Assembly: GCF_042186555.1 (NCBI RefSeq)
Contig: NC_133325.1
Coordinates: forward strand, 90,486,982 to 90,550,981
Length of the DNA stretch: 64,000 bases
Reading direction: 5' to 3'
Source of the DNA: Aquarana catesbeiana
Lineage: Eukaryota > Chordata > Amphibia > Anura > Ranidae
Part shown: positions 32,300 through 42,969 of the stretch, one piece after another
Layout: every line of letters begins with the position of its first letter
Position numbering within the stretch: position 1 is the stretch's first letter
Notes under the pieces: model-generated
The model's input: the letters and a program-made list of their open reading frames with translations, nothing else
Told to the model about the DNA's origin: nothing
Databases searched by the model: none
Made by a program: the position numbers and the translations under genes

Positions 32300-32696
32300 A
32301 TAGCGAGAACCAAGCAGATCGCTCTTAAGTCTACCTGCAGGAAAGCTCCCCGCAAGCAGCTGGTCACTAAAGCTACCTGCAAGGGCGTCCTGGTCCAGTC
32401 AAGAAGCCTCACTACTACAGGCCTGACACTGTGGCTCTCCGAGAGATCCGCCACTACCAGAAATCTACTGAGCTGCTCATCGGCAAGCTGCACTTCCAGT
32501 CTGCGAGATCGTCCAGGACTTTAGGAGTGATCTGCACTTCCAGAGCTCCAACATCATGGTTTTGCAGGAGGGCGCAGAGGCTTATCTCATAGCACTCTTC
32601 GAGGACACCAACCTCTGCGCCATCCACGCCAAGAAGGTCACCATCATGTCCAAAGACATACAGCTGGCACACCGCAGCCACGGAGAGAGTGCATAG
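32300..32696 (+). pseudogene. Histone H3 pseudogene
   Basis: The expected start codon is ATA (32300-32302), followed by ARTKQIALKST-like and RKAPRKQLVTKA matching the H3 tail. After frame shifts come TVALREI, STELLI, LHFQSS, EDTNLCAIHAKKVTIMSKDI and a TAG at 32694-32696. Frame changes occur after about codon 25 and around 32500. Loss of the ATG, replacement of tail glycines and several shifts make it non-functional. It is intronless, as replication-dependent H3 genes are. Confidence 0.9.
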
Positions 32697-32741
32697 ACAC
32701 ACGCCAACATTATCCTCATCACCCCCTATACACAACCCAAA

Positions 32742-32757
32742 GGCTCTTTTCAGAACC
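32742..32757 (+). terminator. Histone mRNA 3' stem-loop remnant
   Basis: GGCTCTTTTCAGAACC matches the histone 3' stem-loop consensus (GGCTCTTTTCAGAGCC) except for one stem base. It lies 46 bases after the H3 stop, a normal distance. CCCAG and an A-rich stretch with GAAGG follow, which could be either an old histone downstream element or an A-tail at the mature mRNA end. Confidence 0.85.
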
Positions 32758-32832
32758 CAGAAAAAAAAGAAGGCACTAAGAAGGTGTAGGTATTGTTTTG
32801 CATGCAAAAATACTAAAAACCATGTAACTATG

Positions 32833-33010
32833 TAAAGGTATTTACTAGAAACTGGAGAGTGCAAAATCTGGTGCAGCTCTGCATAGAAACCAATCAGATT
32901 CAAGGTTTTTGTTTTTTGTTGTTGTCAAAGCTTAATTGAACAAGCTGAAGTTAGAAGCTGATTGGATACCATGCACAGCTGCACCAGGTTTCAAGTATCC
33001 TTCATTTGAC
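32833..33010. mobile_element. Palindromic MITE, TTACTAGAAACTGGAG/AAATCTGGTGCAGC type
   Basis: GCAAAATCTGGTGCAGCTCT and the inverted AGCTGCACCAGGTTTC, with ACCAATCAG/CTGATTGG inside, define a small hairpin element of the 23233 family. Confidence 0.75.
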
Positions 33011-33109
33011 CAGCACATCATAACTTTCAAAACTGTACAACTCTTATTTTTGTAATTCATAGAACGTAATTTATGTTTTGGAATAACAGGGGGGAAGAGA
33101 GTAACAGGA

Positions 33110-34115
33110 AAGTATCCTGCTAGTACTAGACTTTAATGGCATGACACGAGACAAAAACCATTATGGTATAAAATATATAGTTTTATTTTTAACAATTTAA
33201 AATGTCAGGAAACGGTAAAAGTTAATTAACATGATAAAACATCAAAAAGGATTGTGCCATAATATGATACATAGCCCTTCCAACACCTAAATTGTATTTA
33301 TATTGTATAAGCTTGAAGTGTGTTGGTAGCGCAATCCTCCAAGGGTCAACACGTTTCGCTGGGTTGCGTAGCTTCTTCAGGACCCATAGGTTAAGTATTA
33401 TACTCTGTATAGTATAATAGAGATACAAATTAGTGTATACACAATTATTTACAATGTATGTACAGTTACTTTACAAGTATGCTTTTTAGTTTAGCATTGC
33501 CCCATTTTACTTACAGCGGCACATGGCGAAACATTGGAGACAACAAACATCTGTGGGGCGGACACAAACTCCATAAATATACTCAAAAAGCACGTGAATC
33601 AACATGAACCAACACAGCCCTAATGAAAGTGAAGAATGTAACATATATATCACATATATGTACACTTATATCCATTTCTTACACCATGTGGGTAAATGGC
33701 ACAGAGATTTAAAGAGATTTTTACAGTTTTACAGCCCCTGTGTCCACCCCACAGACGTTTTTGTTTCCAATCTTTTTCCCATGTGCCGCTGTAAGTAAAA
33801 TGGGTCAATGCTAAACTAATTAGCATACTTATAAAATAACTGTACATACATTGTAAATTATTGTGTATACACTAATTTGTATCTATGTTATACTATACAG
33901 AGTATGATACTTAACCTATGGGTCCTGAAGAAGCTATGCAATCCAGTGAAACGTGTTGACCCTTGGATGATTGCGCTACCAACACACTTCAAGCTTATTC
34001 AATATAAGTACAATTTAGGTGTTGGTGTTATGTATTTTATACCATAATGGTTTTTGTCTCGTGTCATGCCATTAAAGTCCAGTACTAGCAGGATACTTTC
34101 CGGTTACTCTCTTCC
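33110..34115. mobile_element. Penelope-like element: inverted terminal (pLTR-like) arms with hammerhead-like motifs
   Basis: The left arm (about 33113-33535) and the right arm (about 33780-34115) are inverted copies. They share TAGTACTAGACTTTAATGGC/GCCATTAAAGTCCAGTACTA, TGTCTCGTGTCATGCC, ACACACTTCAAGCTTAT and TACTTACAGCGGCACATG. Each arm holds CTGAAGA then GAAAC: minus strand 33380-33374 and 33357-33353, plus strand 33925-33931 and 33948-33952. The spacing between boxes is 16 bases in both. Penelope-like elements are known to carry hammerhead motifs in their terminal repeats. The downstream GIY-YIG frame fixes the identification. The reverse transcriptase is missing. Confidence 0.75.
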
Positions 34116-34141
34116 CCCCTTCTCTTTTCAATGATGATTTT

Positions 34142-34339
34142 TTGGATATGGCATGGGTAGAGGTCTTCACTTTAAATTATGTTTTGGAATGTGTCTGTGG
34201 ATTAGAGTATATTGGGAAAAGCAAACAGGCTTTGGTGATTAGGGCAGAGGAATACATCCACAACGCATTGAATCATAAAACCTATCACAATTTCCAAAGC
34301 ATTTTAAGAAATGCCACAATAAGGATAGCACTAACTTGA
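34142..34339 (+). pseudogene. GIY-YIG endonuclease fragment of a Penelope-like element
   Basis: A 65-residue frame reads YVLECVCGLEYIGKSKQAL then VIRAEEYIHNALNHKTYHNF. The CxCGLxYIGK-x-x-x-ALxxR arrangement is that of the GIY-YIG nuclease at the C-terminus of Penelope-like polyproteins, including the arginine after the second motif. It is truncated at both ends relative to the domain; the catalytic glutamate region cannot be confirmed. It lies just after the right terminal arm, as expected for a copy that has lost its reverse transcriptase. Confidence 0.75.
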
Positions 34340-34820
34340 ATTTTGCGAAATTTAGTAATTCAGAATGGATGTATGAACTATGAACGCTGTACCAAAAGGG
34401 GTTCATAATTATATGAATAATATAATTTAATTTGTTATTTAGGAGGTCTGTTTTCAAATGATTCCTGAATTAGGTCAGTAAGGATTTATCTTTTATGGTT
34501 GTATACTTTGCCTATGTATTGCACACTGCACTCACAGCACTAATAATGTTTTCATTACATGTTTGCATTCTTTCAAGTCTTGATTAGAATTTAGCTTCTC
34601 AATGTTACGCCCCTTGCTACCATAAAAGTACAATTGTAATATTAATGTGATACCTACGTAATCATGTGTATAAAAAACTTCAATTGCATTGAATAAATAG
34701 AACGGTAATTTGGAAAGATGCTGAGTGTATCTTTTTGTGTCTGTTCCCTACTGCAGTAGTTGTTATTAATTTAGAACCACTAATCAATATGAGGATAGGA
34801 GTTGCCTGTCTATAAAATTT
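34340..34820. other. Probable 3' remainder of the Penelope-like copy, non-coding
   Basis: AT-rich, containing AATAAATAGAAC near 34692. No second terminal repeat was recognised, so the 3' limit of the element is uncertain. Confidence 0.4.
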
Positions 34821-34825
34821 CCAGA

Positions 34826-34995
34826 AAATACTAAAACTGGAGTGCAAAATCTGGTGCAGCTGTGCATGGTAGCCAATCAGCTTCTAACGCCAGCCTGTTC
34901 ACTTAAGCTTTGACAAAAAAAAATCTGGAAGCTGATTGGTCTCTATGCAGAGCTGCACCAGATTTTGCACTCTACAGTTTAGTAAATCAATCCCA
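34826..34995. mobile_element. Palindromic MITE, GCAAAATCTGGTGCAGCTG type
   Basis: ACTAAAACTGGAGTGCAAAA and the inverted TTTTGCACTCTACAGTTTAGT bound mirrored AGCCAATCAGCTTCT/GAAGCTGATTGG. A complete small hairpin element of the 23233 family. Confidence 0.85.
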
Positions 34996-35032
34996 ATGGA
35001 TTAATGGCCAGGGTGGGGCAATTACCTGAGAG

Positions 35033-35498
35033 GTTAAAGCGGAGGTTCACACAAAAATGGAACCTCCGCTTTTCGGAACCCTCCCCCCCCCTCCGGTGTC
35101 ACATTTGGCACCATTCAGGGGGTAAGGGGGTGCAGATGCCTGTCTAAGACAGGTATTTGCACCCACTTCCGGCATAGACTCCCACGGGAGTCTACGCCCC
35201 CTCCCGTCCCCTACCCGTCCCACACGGGTCCCAGAGACAGTGGGGACCAGTTAGGAAGCGCAGCGCGACTCGCGCATGCGCAGTAGGGAACCGGGAAGTG
35301 AAGCCGCATCGCTTCACTTCCCGATTCCCTTACAGAGAATGGCGGCGGCAGCACCAGAGGACCGAGTCAAGATTCGGTCTCGGGTGCTGACATCGCTGGA
35401 CCCTGGGACAGGTGAGTGTTCTTATTTTAAAAGTCAGCAGCTGCAGTATTTGTAGCTGCTGATTTTTAAAAAAAAAATTTTCACGGGACTCCCTCTTT
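35033..35498. repeat. Repeat TTAAAGCGGAGGTTCAC ... GGGACTCCCTCTTTAA
   Basis: Left end TTAAAGCGGAGGTTCACAC with an immediate inverted GGAACCTCCGCTTTT; right end ACTCCCTCTTTAA. Interior CTCGCGCATGCGCAGTAGGG, with the GGGAAGTGAAGC/GCTTCACTTCCC hairpin near 35294. TTAA at both ends suggests a TTAA-targeting MITE. Non-coding. Confidence 0.6.
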
Positions 35499-36473
35499 AA
35501 CCACCTCAATACAGGGCACTTACACCCCCTTCCTGCCCAAGCCATTTTTCAGTTTTCAGCGCTGTCGCACTTTGAATGACAATTGCGCGGTCATGTTACA
35601 CTGCACCTTAATTAAATTTTTATCATTTTTTCCCCACAAATAGAGCTTTCTTTTGGTGGTATTTGATCACCTCTGCGGTTTTTATTTATTGCGCTATAAA
35701 CAAAAGAAGAGGGACAATTTTGAAAAAACACAATATTTTTTACTTTTTGCTATAATAAATATCCAATTTTTTTTTTTTTTAACAAATTTTTTCCTCAGTT
35801 TAGGCCGATACGTATTCTTCTACATATTTTTGGTAAAAAAAAATTGCGATAAGCGTATATTGATTGGTTTGCGCAAAAGTTATAGCGTCTACAAAATAGG
35901 GGATAGATTTATAGCATTTTTATTATTTATTTATTTTTTACTAGTAATGGCGGCGATCTGCAATTTTTATTGTGACTACGATATTGCGGCGGACACATCG
36001 GACACTTTTGACACATTTTTGGGACCATTCACATTTATACAGCGATCAATGCTATAAAATTGCATTGATTACTGTGTAAATGTGACTGGCAGGGAAGGGG
36101 TTAACACTAGGGGGCGCTCGAGGGGTTAATGTATGACCTAAGGAGGTGATTCTAACTGTGGGGGGAGGGGACTGACTGGGGGAGGTGACCGATCGCTGTC
36201 CCTATGTACAAGGGACACGCCATCGGTCTCCTCTCCTCTCTGACAGGACGTGGATCTGTGTTTACATGCACAGATCCACGCTCCTGCTCTGTTACCCGGC
36301 AATCGCGGGTGCCCGGCGGACATCGCGGCCGCCGGGCACGCGCACCGGGTCCCGAGTGACGCAGCGGGCACGCCCCCTAGTGGCTCGGGAGGGCGAGGAC
36401 GTCATGTGACGTCCTCCCAGAACAACAGAAGCCTCGTCCAGCCGTCATATGACGGTGGGCGGTGGCTTAGCGG

Positions 36474-36596
36474 CAGGCCCAGATTAAGAGCATCATGGGC
36501 CTGGTGCTAAGGATGTTGGTGGGCCTTTTTATGAAAATAAATAAAATGAAAACGCAAACAATTTTTTGTTAAATTTAAATTAAAGAGAGAGAGGGG

Positions 36597-36666
<70 letters not shown>

Positions 36667-39349
36667 GGAATAGAGAGAGGGTGAAAGAGAGAGAGGGTGG
36701 TAGGGGGTGAAGGGGGTGAGTGAGAGAACAGGGTGAAAGAGAGGGGATGAGAGAGAGAGGGGGGTGGGAGTGAGGGGGTGAGTCTGTGGGGGGCACAGCA
36801 TAGTACATTACACGGGGGGGGGGGGGTATAGCACAGTACATCACATGGTTGGCACAACACATTACATGGTGGATACATGGATACAGCACATTTAATGGTG
36901 GGCACAGCACATTACGCGGTTGGCACTGCCCAATACAGCACATTACAAGGTAGGCACAGTACATTATATGGTGGGCACAGCACATGACATGGTTGGTACT
37001 GCACAACACAACACATTGCATGGTGGGCACAGCGCATGCACACAGTGGGCACAGGACCTTATATGGTGGGCACAGCACATGACATGGCAGGCACAGCTGA
37101 GCACATTACATGGTGGGCACTGGACATTACAAGTGGGCACTGCACAGAACATTATATGGTGGGCACAACACATTATATAGTGGGTACTGCACATAGCATG
37201 GTGGGCACTGCACAGCACATGACAAGGTGGGCACTGCATGACACAGCACAGCACATTACATTGTGAGCACAGCACATTAAATGGTGGACACTGCATATGA
37301 CATGATGAGCCCTGCACACCACATTCCATTGTGGGTACTGCACGGCACATGCCATGGTAGACAATGTACAGCACATTACATGGTGAGTACAGCATATTAC
37401 ATGGTAGGCACTGCATGGTGCAGCACATGACATGGTGGGCACAACACAGCACATGACATGGTGAGCACTGCACAGCAATTTACATGATGGGCACTGCACA
37501 TGACATGGTGGGCACTGCATGACACAGCACATTACATGGTGGGTACAGCGCATTACATGGTGGGCACTGCATGGCACAGCACATGACGTGGTGGGCACAG
37601 CGCATTACATGGTGGGCACTGAATGGCACATAAGATTACATGGTGGGCACAACACATTACATGGTGGGCACTGCATGGCATAGCACGTTTCATGGTGGGA
37701 AATGCAACTGCACATTACATGTTAGGAACTGCACATGACATGGTGGGCACTGTTGAACAGCACAGCACATTACACAGTGGGCACAACACACTACATGCTG
37801 GGCACAACACATGGCAGGGTGGGCACAGCATAGCACATGACATGGTGGGAAGTGCACATGACATGGTGGGCGCTGCACATTACACGGTGGGCACTGCACA
37901 TTACATGGTGGGATCACTGTATGGCACAGCACATGACATGGTGGACACGGCAAATTACATAGCGGGCATTGCAAGGCACAGCCATGACATGGTGGGCATT
38001 GCACATGACATGGTTGGCACTGGATGGCACATCACATGACATGGTGGGCACTGCACATTACATGGTGGGCAATGCAAGGCACAGCACATGACATGGTGGG
38101 CACTGCAAGGCACAGCATGACATAGTGGGCACTGAACATCACATGAAGGGCAATGCAATGCACAGCACATGACATGGTCAGCACAGCGCATTACATGGTG
38201 GGCACTGCAATGTACAGCAAATGACATACTGGACACAGCACATTACATGGGGGGCACTGCAAGGCACATGACATGACATGGTGGGCACAGCACATTACAT
38301 GGGGGGCACTGCAAGGCACATGACATGACATGGTGGGCACATCACATTACATGGGGGCACTGCAAGGCACATGACATGGGGGGCACAGCACTTTACATAG
38401 TGGGCACTGCAATGCACATGACAGGACATGGTGGGCACAGCACATTACATGGGGGCACTGCAAGGCACATGACATGGTGGGCACAGCACATTACATGGGG
38501 CACTGCAAGGCACATGACATGGTGGGCACAGCACATTACATGGGGGCACTGCAATGCACATGACAGGACATGGTGGGCACAGCACATTACATGGGGCACT
38601 GCAAGGCACATGACATGGTGGGCACAGCACATTACATGGGGGCACTGCAAGGCACATGACATGACATGGTGGGCACAGCACATTACATGGGGGGCACTGC
38701 AATGCACATGACATGGTGGGCACAGCACTTTACATAGTGGGCACTGCAATGCACATGACAGGACATGGTGGGCACAGCACATTACATGGGGGCACTGCAA
38801 GGCACATGTCATGGTGGGCACAGCACATTACATGGGGGCACTGCAAGGCACATGACATGGTGGGCACAGCACTTTACATAGTGGGCACTGCAATGCACAT
38901 GACAGGACATGGTGGGCACAGCACATTACATAGTGGGCACTGCAATGCACATGACATGGTAGGCACTGGGCACAAGAGAGCACATTACATGGGGGAAGCA
39001 GCAGTCTGTCCCCTAGCACAATAATTACACAACATCCCCCTAACAAATGTACTGACCTTATCATAACAGTATGGGAGATGTCCTTCCTCCCGGGCTCCTG
39101 CTGGTTAGGACATCAGCGCCCCTCCCCCAGACATGGAGGATGTGTGTGAGTGAACAGATCCTGTGATAGGAGTCAGGCATCGGCAGAGACAGGACTTGGC
39201 TGCACTGACTTGTCTCCTCCATGTGTGCACAGAGGGCTCCTCTTCCTTCAGGAAGGCACACAGGAACTGACAAGCCACTTCCGTGGGCCTATATTGAGGG
39301 AGGGGCCTGGAGCTGCAGCTCCACCAGCCACTATGTTAATCCGGCCCTG
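36474..39349. mobile_element. Non-autonomous hAT with internal minisatellite, copy B
   Basis: Same ends as copy A: CAGGCCCAGATTAA at 36474 and TTAATCCGGCCCTG ending at 39349. A perfect 8-bp duplication, CTTAGCGG, flanks it (36466-36473 and 39350-39357). Length 2876 bp against 2619 in copy A. The extra length comes from a longer GA run (about 36600-36660) and additional minisatellite units near 38400-38900. Outside the repeats only scattered single-base differences from copy A were noticed, so both copies derive from a recent burst. No transposase. Confidence 0.92.
36830..38965. repeat. GGTGGGCACAGCACATTACAT minisatellite inside hAT copy B
   Basis: The same array as in copy A. One unit present at about 17195-17220 in copy A (CACTGCACATTACACGGTGG) is missing around 37885 here, while the 38400-38900 block has several extra TGGGGGCACTGCAAGGCACA units. 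The array has therefore changed length since the two copies separated. Confidence 0.9.
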
Positions 39350-39360
39350 CTTAGCGGTTA

Positions 39361-39640
39361 AAGGAAGTGAGACTGCTCAGTCCTCCACTTCTGATAAAGA
39401 TAGAGAACCATTGAAATGCATTGAGTGTGATAGAGTGCTGAATGTACTGTGTGGAGAGCCAGTAACGCTTGGAAACCACAAATAGAGAGCCACCCACCCT
39501 TTTGCAGTGTACCCAGGGACATTGGACTCAATGGAGTATATTTACTAAAATTGGTGCACACAGCTTCTATTTCAGCTTGTTCAATTAAGCTTTGACAGTA
39601 AAACCTGGAAGCTGAAACTGTGTGACATCCTCGGACACAA
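39361..39640. repeat. Spacer and MITE fragment
   Basis: About 39538-39625 has TTTACTAAAATTGGTGCACA, TTCAATTAAGCTTTGACA and GGAAGCTGA, one half of the small 23233-type palindromic MITE. The preceding part has no recognised feature. Confidence 0.5.
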
Positions 39641-40330
39641 AGCTGAGGACACTCATACAGGGGGCTGCGGTATTCCCCTATGCATTGCCTTGATCATGCC
39701 ATAAGTGGGACATAAGATTGTGTACATTTGGATCCTATGTATTACAGTCACACCATATACAGAAAGATTTGCTTGGCTTTGTATCACTCTCTCATGGGGT
39801 TACGGGATTTTAACGGATATGTTTTTCTGTCATTGAGGTAAGCACAACAACAAGGGTATTAATAAAATATAGATTTATTACAAAATACAAAATATAAAAA
39901 TGATACATTAATAACATTCGATCATATACACATTTGACCACAGTTGATACACCGGTAAGTCCAGAAAGCTTGAACAGATGCTTGTATATGCGGATAGACA
40001 GCGCGTTTCACAGGCTAGTTATCTGCTTCTTCGGGGGCAATTAAACATGCATCTATAACAATGTCCAAGTTGCAAAAGATAACATTAGTATCAACATCAG
40101 ATAAATTTGTTTACAATGTTAACAATACTTATACAATTAATATGGGTGCTCACCAAAACTTTTTGGTACTGACAATAAGATGACCACAACGTCAGAGAGA
40201 GCATAGGCGAGTCACCATCCAGTGAGAGCGGTGATGCCAGAAACACCAACTTGGTGATTCTGGCATCATTGCTCTCACTGGATGGTGACGTTAAAATCCC
40301 ATCACCCCATGAGAGAGTGATACGCTCTCT
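39641..40330 (-). mobile_element. Penelope-like foldback remnant with degenerate hammerhead-like motif
   Basis: TATCACTCTCTCATGGGG (about 39781) and CCCCATGAGAGAGTGATA (about 40305) are inverted, bounding a region with an inner hairpin GTCACCATCCAGTGAGAGC/GCTCTCACTGGATGGTGAC (40210-40290). On the minus strand CCGAAGA (40034-40028) and GAAAC (40009-40005) reproduce the two-box motif of 33110-34115 with one change in the first box. No coding frame is left. Confidence 0.5.
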
Positions 40331-40616
40331 TATTCTTTTTCTATTGACCCAATAGGGATGCGGATATGACATTCTGTCCCTAGAATCTGTCCAACAAATT
40401 TCGTATATATCCTTGCTCGGCTTTGTAGTCCTCTTATTTTTAGGCTGCGGGTTTGGTATATGGGTTGGAAACTTTATGTGTAGTGGAAGAAAGACTGAGG
40501 ATGGTACTCTAGTGTCCAGATAAAATGATGGATTCCTGGAACCTTCTTTGAACTTTCTGGATACTATTCCAATCCACTGAAAAATGAAAGCATTTGTGTA
40601 AATGAGTAAGGGTTGT
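40331..40616. other. Spacer, no feature
   Basis: No repeat end, tandem array or supported coding frame recognised. Confidence 0.35.
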
Positions 40617-40624
40617 AATCAGGA

Positions 40625-40871
40625 CATAGGTGTGCGCACAGGGTGTGCCAGATGTGCCGGGGCACACCCTAACCACCCCATGCGCATTAGCATTATCTCT
40701 CTGTGTGGCAGCAGGAAGATGGGAAAGAACTCCCTCTTACCGGCTCTGCCATAAGAGAAGTGTTTACACACTTCTCTTTCACTGTGGTGGCAGGAAGATC
40801 AATGTCCCGGGGTCATATATATTTAGAGACACACACACACGTGTTTGAGCTTTAGGGTGCACACACCTATA
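40625..40871. mobile_element. 247-bp hAT-type MITE (CATAGGTGTGCGCA ends)
   Basis: The left CATAGGTGTGCGCA and the right TGCACACACCTATA are inverted with few mismatches. A perfect 8-bp duplication, AATCAGGA, is present at 40617-40624 and 40872-40879. The interior has the AGAAGTGT/ACACTTCT hairpin and an ACACACAC run. A similar fragment (GTGTGCACGCCTATG) occurs near 27558. Confidence 0.85.
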
Positions 40872-40879
40872 AATCAGGA

Positions 40880-41440
40880 GGTATTATATTCATGGTGTTT
40901 CAAATATCACATTTAAGAATACTATTTATACTCGTAGGTTGAGTTTCTTTGTGATAGCGGCTTCCTTGTAAGGGAAGCATAAGCATTCATTTCATTTTTC
41001 TTCTATGAATGGGAAAAATATTTCCCTCAGGGGGAGTGAATACAAAAAAGGGAAGAAAACCCTTGTATGGCCAGTTATTCTACAGTGTTATAATAGTATA
41101 AAAAAGTCCTAAAGGCTTAAAAAAAATGTCTTAACGCATCCACACCATTAAGGTAAATAAAAGTCCCATTACTTGTAATTATTTTTCTTTCTTACATCAT
41201 TATGCCTATGCATAGGGGGTAATTGAAATGTATATATATCCCTTTCCCGCAACATAGGCAAAATTATGGAGTGCGCCCCAACCCCCTTTGCAGCTTTAAC
41301 AACCTCAACTTTTCTGTGAAGGCTTGCTATGAGATTTTGGAGTTTGTGCAAATTTCTGCTTCTTTTTCTTGGGTTCAGATATGTTTAAAAGAAAAAAAAA
41401 TAAAAGACAAAAATGAATTGGCCATCAAAAAAAAAAAAAC
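40880..41440. other. Unassigned non-coding stretch
   Basis: AT-rich, with several A-runs. No supported coding frame; short repeats only. Confidence 0.35.
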
Positions 41441-42420
41441 AGCTTTCTGCTGCAATACCCACCTTCAATCCAGAGATTTCCTCCACAGTATTCTATTCTG
41501 CCAGTAGATTTCCTCAGTCTGATGTCCAGAGTCATTCTTCTGAGCTCTCCGTATGTCCTGGAGCTGCCCCAGCCTGTAACTGAGCAGTGAAAGGAGAAGA
41601 AGCACAGTGATGTGTCTCCTCCTATCAGCATGTTCCTTGTCAGTACATGAACTGACTCTTGTGCTGCTTCTTCCTGTCACACTCCAGCCCTGCTGTACAC
41701 AAATTCCAAGAGGCTAGTTCCAGATCACATTCAGTTACTTACACCGCTTGTTTCTGAAAAAAAAAAAATTTTTTAACTGCGTCCAGCCCAACGACCTCAT
41801 ATGACGTTGTCGACTTTGAGTGGGGATATCTGAATGATGCCTGCAGCTACAGACATCATTCGGATATCTTATTTTAGAGCCAGCGATTCCCTTCACCATA
41901 AGAATGATCATAGTGGCTGTTCAGCCGCTTGATCGTTCTTACAGGTTTCTCCCGGCTCACCCGTACGATCGGCGAGAGGGAGAAGGAATTGGTCCATGCC
42001 AAAAGTTTACCATAGAGAATCCGGAGGGCCAGATGACCCCGGACATCGCTATGATCTTTCAGAGGCCCGGGTGCGATGTTATGACGTCACGCCCAGCCTC
42101 TGCATTTGAAAAAATGCTGCCTTGGCTGGGGAGCCATGATAGTTTTTTTTTTTTTTTTCAGGTTTCCCAGCCTAGAGGTGAGATGTGGGGACTTATTGAC
42201 CCCAGATCTCACTGTAAAGAGGACCTGTCATGCACTATTCCTATTACAAGGGATATTTACATTCCTTGTAATAGGAATAAAAGTAATAAAAAAAAAAAAA
42301 AAAAGTACAAAGAAAGTGTCAAAATAGAAAAATAAAAGTAAAACAAACAATAAAAATTTAAAGCGCCCCCGGCCGCACGCGCAGAAGCGAACGCATACGT
42401 AGGTCGCGCCCACATATACC
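41441..42420. repeat. Mixed ranid-type repeat fragments
   Basis: About 41770-42215 has the CCTCATATGACG block, a GATGTCTGTAGCTGC/GCAGCTACAGACATC hairpin and a GATCATAG/CTTGATCGTTC mirror. About 42240-42275 has a perfect CCTATTACAAGG/CCTTGTAATAGG hairpin followed by an A-run. These are pieces of high-copy frog repeats by my recognition. No gene. Confidence 0.45.
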
Positions 42421-42961
42421 ATACATTTCCACCCTACCTGCATTATCATTATTACCTTGATCAGCTAAATTAGAACAATCTTAAATATTATAATGACTGG
42501 GGTTATGCAATATACCCCACCAGCACTGCACAATATTTACTTCAAAACAATATTTGCTCAGTGTGACTGATTGTGTACGCTGTGTGATGTACTATTGCTG
42601 CTGCATTTCTAGGAGGAGGGTGGCACATTGAGAAAAGTTTCTTAATGGCTGCCTGCCGCATGAAGGTACCTGAGCGCAGATGCAGACCAGCTATATTTAT
42701 TAAATAGATTCCATATGAAATGAGGAAGCAACCCACTGTTGGTGGTTATTAGAAAGATACCAGCCCTGCCTGATGTATGCTTTTATTAGCTGGACCACTT
42801 GAATACAGGATGAGTGGCATCCTTGCCTGCAAGCCTTCTAGTAGGACTGGGCTGTGTGTCTCCTTTTCAGCCACTAGATGGTGCTGTGAACACAGTAAGT
42901 AGATGGTCAGGTCAGCAGAAGGGTCCAAAATCTGCACAAACATAACAGTGTCAGAGTACCC
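42421..42961. other. Low-repeat non-coding stretch
   Basis: No transposon ends or tandem arrays were recognised, and the frames are short with no domain similarity. Confidence 0.35.
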
Positions 42962-42969
42962 TGTGTACG

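Larger units (their letters stand above)
35499..39360 (-). mobile_element. CCACTT/AAGTGG ranid repeat, reverse copy, split by hAT copy B
   Basis: 35499 starts AACCACCTC. The interior motifs of 26971-28283 appear reversed (GCGCAAAAGTTATAGCGTCT near 35872; GGCCGATACGTATTC near 35801). The element continues through GTCATATGACGGTGGGCGG up to 36465, is interrupted by the hAT at 36474-39349 with its 8-bp duplication, and resumes with GGTTAAAG at 39356. The 134-residue frame at 35653 is accidental. Confidence 0.7.

Noticed and set aside
35653..36057. 134-residue Phe/Tyr-rich frame
   Set aside because: It lies in the reverse copy of the CCACTT/AAGTGG ranid repeat; the AT-rich content gives hydrophobic residues by chance.
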